From: Methylobacterium sp. J-067
GTDB taxonomy: Bacteria > Pseudomonadota > Alphaproteobacteria > Rhizobiales > Beijerinckiaceae
Reading direction: 5' to 3'
NCBI RefSeq assembly: GCF_022829465.1
Contig: NZ_JAKSXZ010000140.1
Span: 62,001-126,000 of the forward strand
Length of the DNA stretch: 64,000 nt
Below the pieces are notes generated by a model that was given only the letters and a program-made list of their open reading frames with translations, ran no database searches and had not been told where the DNA came from. This document shows, piece after piece, positions 59,409 to 64,000 of this stretch (within the stretch, counting starts at the first letter, position 1; every line of letters starts with the position of its first letter). A program made the translations under genes and the position numbers.

Positions 59409-59445
59409 ATGCATCGTCACAAAGGTTGTGATAGACGCCGTCTAT
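59409..59445. promoter_or_regulatory. OxyR-like binding site between katA and oxyR
   Basis: A perfect ATAG-N7-CTAT half (59431-59445) is preceded, at the right 7-nt steps, by weaker tetramers ATGC (59409-59412) and CAAA (59420-59423). This gives 12 of 16 matches to the OxyR pattern ATAG-N7-CTAT-N7-ATAG-N7-CTAT. The last CTAT runs into the oxyR start codon (59444). It could repress oxyR and activate katA. Confidence 0.6.
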
Positions 59446-60370
59446 GAACCTTTCAGGACTGTCCCTGCGCGATCTGGAATATGTCGTCGCCGTCGCGGAC
59501 GAGGGGCATTTCGGCCGGGCGGCCGAGCGCTGTAACGTCAGCCAGCCGACCTTGAGCGTGCAGATCCGCAAGCTCGAAGGCGCGCTGGGCCTCGCGTTGT
59601 TCGAGCGGTCCAACCGGCGGGTGCTCCTCACGGAGGCCGGGCAGGCCATAGTGCGGCAGGCGCGGACGGTGCTCGCGGAGGCCCAGCGGCTTCTGGCCAT
59701 GGCGTCCGAGGGTCGGGGCGCGCCGCTCACCGGCCGGCTGTCGCTGGCGGCGATCCAGACCCTCGGCCCTTACTTCTTCCCGTTGGTCCTGCGGCCCCTG
59801 CGCGAGGCCTTTCCGCTGCTGAGCCTGTCGCTGTCCGAATCGCGTACCGCCGACATCCTCGAAGGGCTGCGCGAGGGGCGGATCGACGCCGCGCTGGTGT
59901 CCCTACCGCTGAATCAGGGGCGACTCTCCCTGTCGCCGCTGTTCATCGAGCCGTTCCACCTCGTCTGCCCGGCGGAGCATGAGTTGGCGCAGGGCGGCGC
60001 GCTCTCGGCCGGGTCCATCGCGGGGCCCGACCTGCTGCTCCTCGACGAGGGGAACTGCCTGCGCGACCAGACCATCGCCGCCTGCGGCGCCGGCTCCTCG
60101 GCGGGGCGGCACGCCACGAGTCTGGAAACCCTGCGCTCGATGGTCGGGGCTGGGGCGGGTTACACCCTGCTGCCAGCGCTCGCCGTGCCGCCCGGCCCCG
60201 ATCCGAGCGGCCTGACGGTGATTCGCACCTTCGACGTGGACGGCCCCGGTCGCACCATCGCCCTGGCGTGGCGGGCGAGCGACCCCCGCGCGCCCGGACT
60301 CGCGCATCTGGCCGCGTTCTTCCGCGCCCACGCCCCGCCCGGCACGGCGGCCTGCCGCGAGGCCGCTTGA
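59444..60370 (+). CDS. oxyR: OxyR, peroxide-sensing LysR-family regulator
   Basis: A 308-residue LysR-type activator. The N-terminal winged helix is LSLRDLEYVVAVADEGHFGRAAERCNVSQPTLSVQIRKLEG. The effector domain has the OxyR-type redox cysteines at residues 205 and 214 in DEGNCLRDQTIAACGAG, equivalent to Cys199 and Cys208 of E. coli OxyR, forming a disulfide with peroxide. Divergent from katA; it should activate katA and repress itself. ATG at 59444 is the only sensible start. Confidence 0.95.
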   Translation: MNLSGLSLRDLEYVVAVADEGHFGRAAERCNVSQPTLSVQIRKLEGALGLALFERSNRRVLLTEAGQAIVRQARTVLAEAQRLLAMASEGRGAPLTGRLSLAAIQTLGPYFFPLVLRPLREAFPLLSLSLSESRTADILEGLREGRIDAALVSLPLNQGRLSLSPLFIEPFHLVCPAEHELAQGGALSAGSIAGPDLLLLDEGNCLRDQTIAACGAGSSAGRHATSLETLRSMVGAGAGYTLLPALAVPPGPDPSGLTVIRTFDVDGPGRTIALAWRASDPRAPGLAHLAAFFRAHAPPGTAACREAA

Positions 60371-60425
60371 AGGCGGCGGGGGACTGGGCCTATCAAGCGC
60401 CGCTCGGTGCAACGGGGGAGTATCG

Positions 60426-61928
60426 ATGCGGCGTCTTCTGACATCCATGGTCGCGGTGCTGGCGATGGGCGCGAGCGCCCGCGCCGACGGGGACGACGCC
60501 TTCGCGCGGATCGGCGAAATCAACCGCGCCTCCCTGGTGATGACGGTCGAGACCGGCATCGTCCCCCGGGCGCTCGGCCGCACCATCGCTCAGGCGCTCG
60601 ATACGGTGCAGGCGAACGCCGCCGAGCCCCACGCCTCGCGCCCCGACGATTACCTCCGGATCGAACCGCTCATCACCGCCATCGCCGGCCCCGACGCCAC
60701 GCGGATGCATGCCGGGCGAAGCCGCCAGGACATCATCCCCACGGTCCTCAAGCTGGAACAGCGGGATCGGCTCCTCGACCTCGCCGCCACCCTGGACGAC
60801 GCGCGGGCGAGCCTGCTCGCAGTCGCCGAGCGCGAGGCCGCGACCGTGATCCCCGCCTATACGAACGGCGTCCAGGCGCAGCCCACGACCCTGGGCCATT
60901 ATCTCCTCGGCTACGCCGCCGCGATGGCCCGCGATTCGGACAGGCTGCACGAAGCCTGGGCGCGGGTGAACCGCTCGCCTCTGGGCGCGGCGGCGCTCGG
61001 CACGTCGAGCTTCCCGGTGGATCGCGCGCGCCTCGCGGCGCTCCTCGGCTTCGATGCCCCGGTGGAGAACAGCTACGACGCGGGCCAGCTCGCGCCGATG
61101 GATCTCGGGCTGGAACTGACCGGGCTCGCCGCCAACCTCGCCACGACGGCGGGCAGCTTCTCGCAGGATGTCTACGCGCAGTATCACCAGACCCGGCCGT
61201 GGATCCTGCTGCGCGAGGGCGCGCTCACGGGGCCGAGCAGCATCATGCCGCAGAAGCGCAATCCCGTGGCGATCTACACCCTTCGGATGAAGGCGAGCGA
61301 CGTGGTCGGTGGCGCCATGGCCTTCACCATCATGGCGCACAACGTCGATTCCGGGATGCCGGACTACAAGCGCAACCAGATGATCCCGCCCGCGCGCACG
61401 CTCGCCGTCGCCGCCGAGATGTGCCGCCGCTGGGTCTCCGTGCTGGACGGGCTCGTGGTGGATCGCGAGCGGGCGGCGGATGAGGTTGCGGCCGACTACT
61501 CCACCACGACCGAACTCGCGGACACGCTCCAGCGCGAGGCCGACGTACCCTTCCGCCTCGGCCACCACTTCGTCTCGGAACTCGTGACCTACGGGCGAAG
61601 CCACAATCTGCGCCCGGCCGACCTGCCCTTCGACGAGGTGAAGCGGATTTATGCCGAGGCCGCCGCCGGGGCGGGGCTGCCGCAGGACATGCCAAAGGAC
61701 CTGCCGCTGTCCGAAGCGCGCTTTCGCGAGACCCTGTCGGCGACGGGCATGATCGCGGCGGCCAAGGGATTCGGCGGGCCGCAACCCGCCGAGGTCGCGC
61801 GGATGCTCGGGGTGGCGAAGGACAAGCTCGCCGCCGACCGGGCCTGGCTCTCGGCCAAGCGGGACGGGCTTGCCAAGGCGCGGGCCGGGCTCGATGCGGC
61901 CTTCGCAAACCTGAGCACCACACCCTGA
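60426..61928 (+). CDS. exported argininosuccinate-lyase-like protein
   Basis: A 500-residue member of the aspartase/fumarase superfamily. The lyase signature GPSSIMPQKRNP (~residue 275) is intact, as are GRSRQDIIPT (~residue 98) and TTLGHYLLGYAAAM. It begins with what looks like a signal peptide, MRRLLTSMVAVLAMGASARADG with an ARA-D cleavage site, which cytoplasmic ArgH does not have. This suggests a periplasmic lyase on a different amino-dicarboxylate or carboxylate substrate. It lacks neighbours of arginine synthesis. A transporter-like AbrB-family gene follows after 69 nt. Confidence 0.85.
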   Translation: MRRLLTSMVAVLAMGASARADGDDAFARIGEINRASLVMTVETGIVPRALGRTIAQALDTVQANAAEPHASRPDDYLRIEPLITAIAGPDATRMHAGRSRQDIIPTVLKLEQRDRLLDLAATLDDARASLLAVAEREAATVIPAYTNGVQAQPTTLGHYLLGYAAAMARDSDRLHEAWARVNRSPLGAAALGTSSFPVDRARLAALLGFDAPVENSYDAGQLAPMDLGLELTGLAANLATTAGSFSQDVYAQYHQTRPWILLREGALTGPSSIMPQKRNPVAIYTLRMKASDVVGGAMAFTIMAHNVDSGMPDYKRNQMIPPARTLAVAAEMCRRWVSVLDGLVVDRERAADEVAADYSTTTELADTLQREADVPFRLGHHFVSELVTYGRSHNLRPADLPFDEVKRIYAEAAAGAGLPQDMPKDLPLSEARFRETLSATGMIAAAKGFGGPQPAEVARMLGVAKDKLAADRAWLSAKRDGLAKARAGLDAAFANLSTTP

Positions 61929-61997
61929 ACGCGATTCTGCGGTGACAGCGCGGCCCGGCGGGTGTAGCCGGCGGGGCGCCCGTCATCTCCGGCGGGA

Positions 61998-63074
61998 ATG
62001 CATCCCCCGATCGCCGTGCCTCCCCTCCGCACCATCGGCCTCTGGATCGCGCTCGTCGCGGTCTCGGCCGCCATCGCCTACGGTCTCACCGCCGCGCAAT
62101 TCCCCGCCGCCCTGCTGCTCGGGCCGATGATCGCGGCCATCGCCTTCGGCGTCGGCGGCTCGCATCTCACCGTACCGCGACCGGGCTTCCTGGCGGCGCA
62201 GGCGATGATCGGCTGCCTCGTGGCCCATGCGGTGACGGGGCAGATCGCGCAGACGCTGTTCGAGGACGGCTTCCTGATCGTCGCCGTGGTGCTGGTGACG
62301 GTCGCTGCCTCCGCCTTCGTCGGCTGGATGCTCACGCGACTGCGCATCCTGCCCGGCACGACGGCGGCCTGGGGCTCCTCGCCCGGCGGCGCCTCCGCGA
62401 TGGTCGCCATGGCCGAGGATTTCGGGGCCGATCCGCGCCTCGTCGCCTTCATGCAATATGTCCGGGTCGCCGCCGTGGTGTTCTCGGCCTCCGTGGCCGC
62501 GCGCTTCCTGATGAGCGGCGCCCCCGCCGGTCCGGCCTCGGCCGCAGGCGACGCGACCGCGGCGAGTTCGGTGGCCGCCACCCTGCTCGTCGCGGCCATC
62601 GGCGCGTTCGTGGCGATCAAGCTGCGGGTGCCGGCCGGGGCGCAGATCGGGCCGATGGTGCTGGGCTCCGTGCTCCACGCCACCGGCCTCGTGCGCATGG
62701 CGCTGCCGGTGCCGATCCTCGAAATCGCCTATGCCTGCATCGGCTGGTACGTCGGCCTGCGCTTCACCCGCGAGACCCTGCGGCTGACGGTGAGCGCCCT
62801 GCCCGGCATCCTCGTGGCGACCTTCTCGGTCATCCTACTCTGCGCGGGCTGGGGCTTCCTGCTGACGCTGCTGCTGCCCATCGACCTCCTCACCGCGATC
62901 CTGGCCACGAGCCCCGGCGGGCTCGATTCGGTGGCGATCATCGCCGTGGGGTCGCAGGCGGACGTGTCCTTCGTGCTGGCGGTGCAGACGCTGCGGCTCT
63001 TCGTGGTGTTGCTGACCGGGCCGCTTCTGGCCAAGTGGATCAGCCGTATGGTGCCCGAGCCCGTCACGCGATAG
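61998..63074 (+). CDS. AbrB-family membrane protein
   Basis: The 358-residue integral membrane protein has about ten helices with an internal duplication (two AbrB_dup-type halves: LLLGPMIAAIAFG...VPRPGFLAAQAMIGCLVAH and AQIGPMVLGSVLH...LEIAYACIGWYVGLRFTRE). It carries the segment TTAAWGSSPGGASAMVAMAEDFGADPRLVAFMQYVRV. The family has been labelled 'ammonia monooxygenase' in error; no oxygenase residues are present. It is probably a transporter. It may export or import the product of the exported lyase upstream. Confidence 0.85.
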   Translation: MHPPIAVPPLRTIGLWIALVAVSAAIAYGLTAAQFPAALLLGPMIAAIAFGVGGSHLTVPRPGFLAAQAMIGCLVAHAVTGQIAQTLFEDGFLIVAVVLVTVAASAFVGWMLTRLRILPGTTAAWGSSPGGASAMVAMAEDFGADPRLVAFMQYVRVAAVVFSASVAARFLMSGAPAGPASAAGDATAASSVAATLLVAAIGAFVAIKLRVPAGAQIGPMVLGSVLHATGLVRMALPVPILEIAYACIGWYVGLRFTRETLRLTVSALPGILVATFSVILLCAGWGFLLTLLLPIDLLTAILATSPGGLDSVAIIAVGSQADVSFVLAVQTLRLFVVLLTGPLLAKWISRMVPEPVTR

Positions 63075-63156
63075 CGGAGCAGCCCTGCCGGGGCCGCCCT
63101 CGCCTCGCCCGGCGCAAGGGGCTATGCCCCGTGGCTCCCGAGCCCCTTCGCAGCCG

Positions 63157-64000
63157 ATGACCGACTACATTAAGAAGATCCTCACCGCCCGCGTCTACGA
63201 CGTGGCGATCGAGAGCCCGCTCGATCCGATGCCGCGCCTGACGCGCCGGCTCGAACGCCCCGTGCTGCTGAAGCGCGAGGATCTGCAGCCGGTCTTCTCG
63301 TTCAAGCTGCGCGGCGCCTACAACAAGATGTCCGGCCTCGCGCCGGAGCAGGTGGCGCGCGGCGTCGTCTGCGCGTCGGCTGGCAACCACGCCCAGGGCG
63401 TTGCGCTGGCGGCGGCCAAGCTCGGCGCCCGCGCGGTGATCGTGATGCCGCGCACCACGCCCTCCATCAAGGTCGATGCCTGCCGGGCGCGGGGCGCCGA
63501 GGTCATCCTGCACGGCGACGCCTTCGACGAAGCGCTCGCCGAGGCCCGTCGCCGCGAGCACGAGGACGGGCTGACCTTCCTGCACCCGTTCGACGATGAG
63601 GACGTGATCGCCGGCCAGGGCACCATCGGCAAGGAGATCCTGCAGCAGCATACCGGGCCCATCGAGGCGATCTTCGTGCCCGTGGGCGGCGGCGGACTCG
63701 CGGCCGGCATCTCGACCTTCGTGAAGTACCTGAGGCCGGGCACCAAGGTGATCGGCGTCGAGCCCGACGATGCGGCCTGCATGAAGGCTGCGCTCGATGC
63801 CGGCTGCCTCGTGGATCTGCCCTCCGTCGGCCTGTTCGCGGACGGCGTGGCGGTGAAGCGCGCGGGCGAGGAGACCTTCCGCCTGTGCCGGGAGAATCTC
63901 GACGGGATCATCACTGTCGATACCGACGCCATGTGCGCGGCGGTGAAGGACATCTTCGACGACACCCGCGCCGTGTCCGAGCCTTCCGGGGCGCTTAGCC
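63157..64000 (+). CDS. threonine dehydratase, 5' part
   Basis: The reading frame runs from ATG at 63157 to the window end (281 codons seen), so the gene continues beyond. It encodes the PLP-dependent core: FSFKLRGAYNKM with the Schiff-base Lys (~residue 56), SAGNHAQGVALAAAKLG and the phosphate-binding GGGGLAAGIS. This matches biosynthetic threonine ammonia-lyase (IlvA), which makes 2-oxobutanoate for isoleucine. The C-terminal ACT-type domain, if any, is outside the window. Confidence 0.93.
   Translation, partial: MTDYIKKILTARVYDVAIESPLDPMPRLTRRLERPVLLKREDLQPVFSFKLRGAYNKMSGLAPEQVARGVVCASAGNHAQGVALAAAKLGARAVIVMPRTTPSIKVDACRARGAEVILHGDAFDEALAEARRREHEDGLTFLHPFDDEDVIAGQGTIGKEILQQHTGPIEAIFVPVGGGGLAAGISTFVKYLRPGTKVIGVEPDDAACMKAALDAGCLVDLPSVGLFADGVAVKRAGEETFRLCRENLDGIITVDTDAMCAAVKDIFDDTRAVSEPSGALS

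Noticed and set aside
61998..63074. Label 'ammonia monooxygenase' for the AbrB-family protein
   Set aside because: No copper or oxygenase residues; the duplicated hydrophobic AbrB repeats point to a membrane transporter or related role.

Overview
The window is high-GC chromosomal DNA whose gene content fits an alphaproteobacterial methylotroph of the Methylobacterium/Methylorubrum (M. extorquens) group. The main evidence is a complete lanthanide-type methanol dehydrogenase operon, xoxF-xoxG-xoxJ. Supporting evidence is alphaproteobacterial gene order (hdaA-ppk-ppx; nfu, tsaB-rimI-plsC-miaB-phoH-ybeY-corC-lnt; purM-purN) and the presence of phasin and BA14K-type proteins. The species-level assignment is inference from memory of these families. 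I saw no insertion sequence, prophage, CRISPR array, rRNA or convincing tRNA, so this looks like core chromosome.

Layout. 1-1645: the 3' part of a class III CoA-transferase gene and an enoyl-CoA hydratase gene (+). 1679-5069: xoxJ, xoxG, xoxF (transcribed leftward), preceded by a ~650 nt leader/promoter region. 5719-7266: a small hypothetical gene and RNase D (-). 7499-11608: aspS, then an overlapping group of GT2 glycosyltransferase, acyltransferase-3 and a small basic protein (+). 11610-13940: malic enzyme (-), divergent from a hexapeptide acetyltransferase/DUF3297 pair. 14934-19686: ppx, ppk, hdaA (-). 19791-21505: purM-purN. 21512-24344: ndk and small exported proteins. 24430-27759: a FUSC/DUF1656/HlyD efflux set. 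28241-29697: phasin and an alpha/beta hydrolase (-). 29922-33514: acyl-CoA synthetase and xseA. 34315-37277: a hydrolase/gluconate-dehydrogenase-subunit-3 fusion followed by a GMC oxidoreductase. 38024-43674: a complete peptide-type ABC importer (-). 44360-46821: small stress-type or hypothetical genes and a HAD phosphatase. 47098-56806: nfu and the conserved translation/envelope cluster. 56921-60370: BA14K protein, catalase and divergent OxyR. 60426-64000: an exported argininosuccinate-lyase-like protein, an AbrB-family membrane protein and the start of threonine dehydratase.

How they fit together. XoxF oxidises methanol in the periplasm with PQQ and a lanthanide, XoxG takes the electrons, and XoxJ is the periplasmic partner. 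HdaA restrains DnaA next to polyphosphate metabolism. KatA and OxyR form a divergent peroxide-response pair, with an OxyR-like site that runs into the oxyR start codon. Many neighbouring genes overlap by ATGA, GTGA or TGATG, so translational coupling is common here.

The least explained items are: a strongly structured leader in front of the DUF6481-like gene (44188-44335); an 18-codon ORF with a strong ribosome-binding site in an otherwise empty 480 nt gap (27998-28054); an argininosuccinate-lyase superfamily enzyme carrying a signal peptide; an alpha/beta hydrolase fused to a dehydrogenase small-subunit domain; and a DUF2934 protein with a histone-H1-like tail. I did not find a clear large undescribed multi-gene system.
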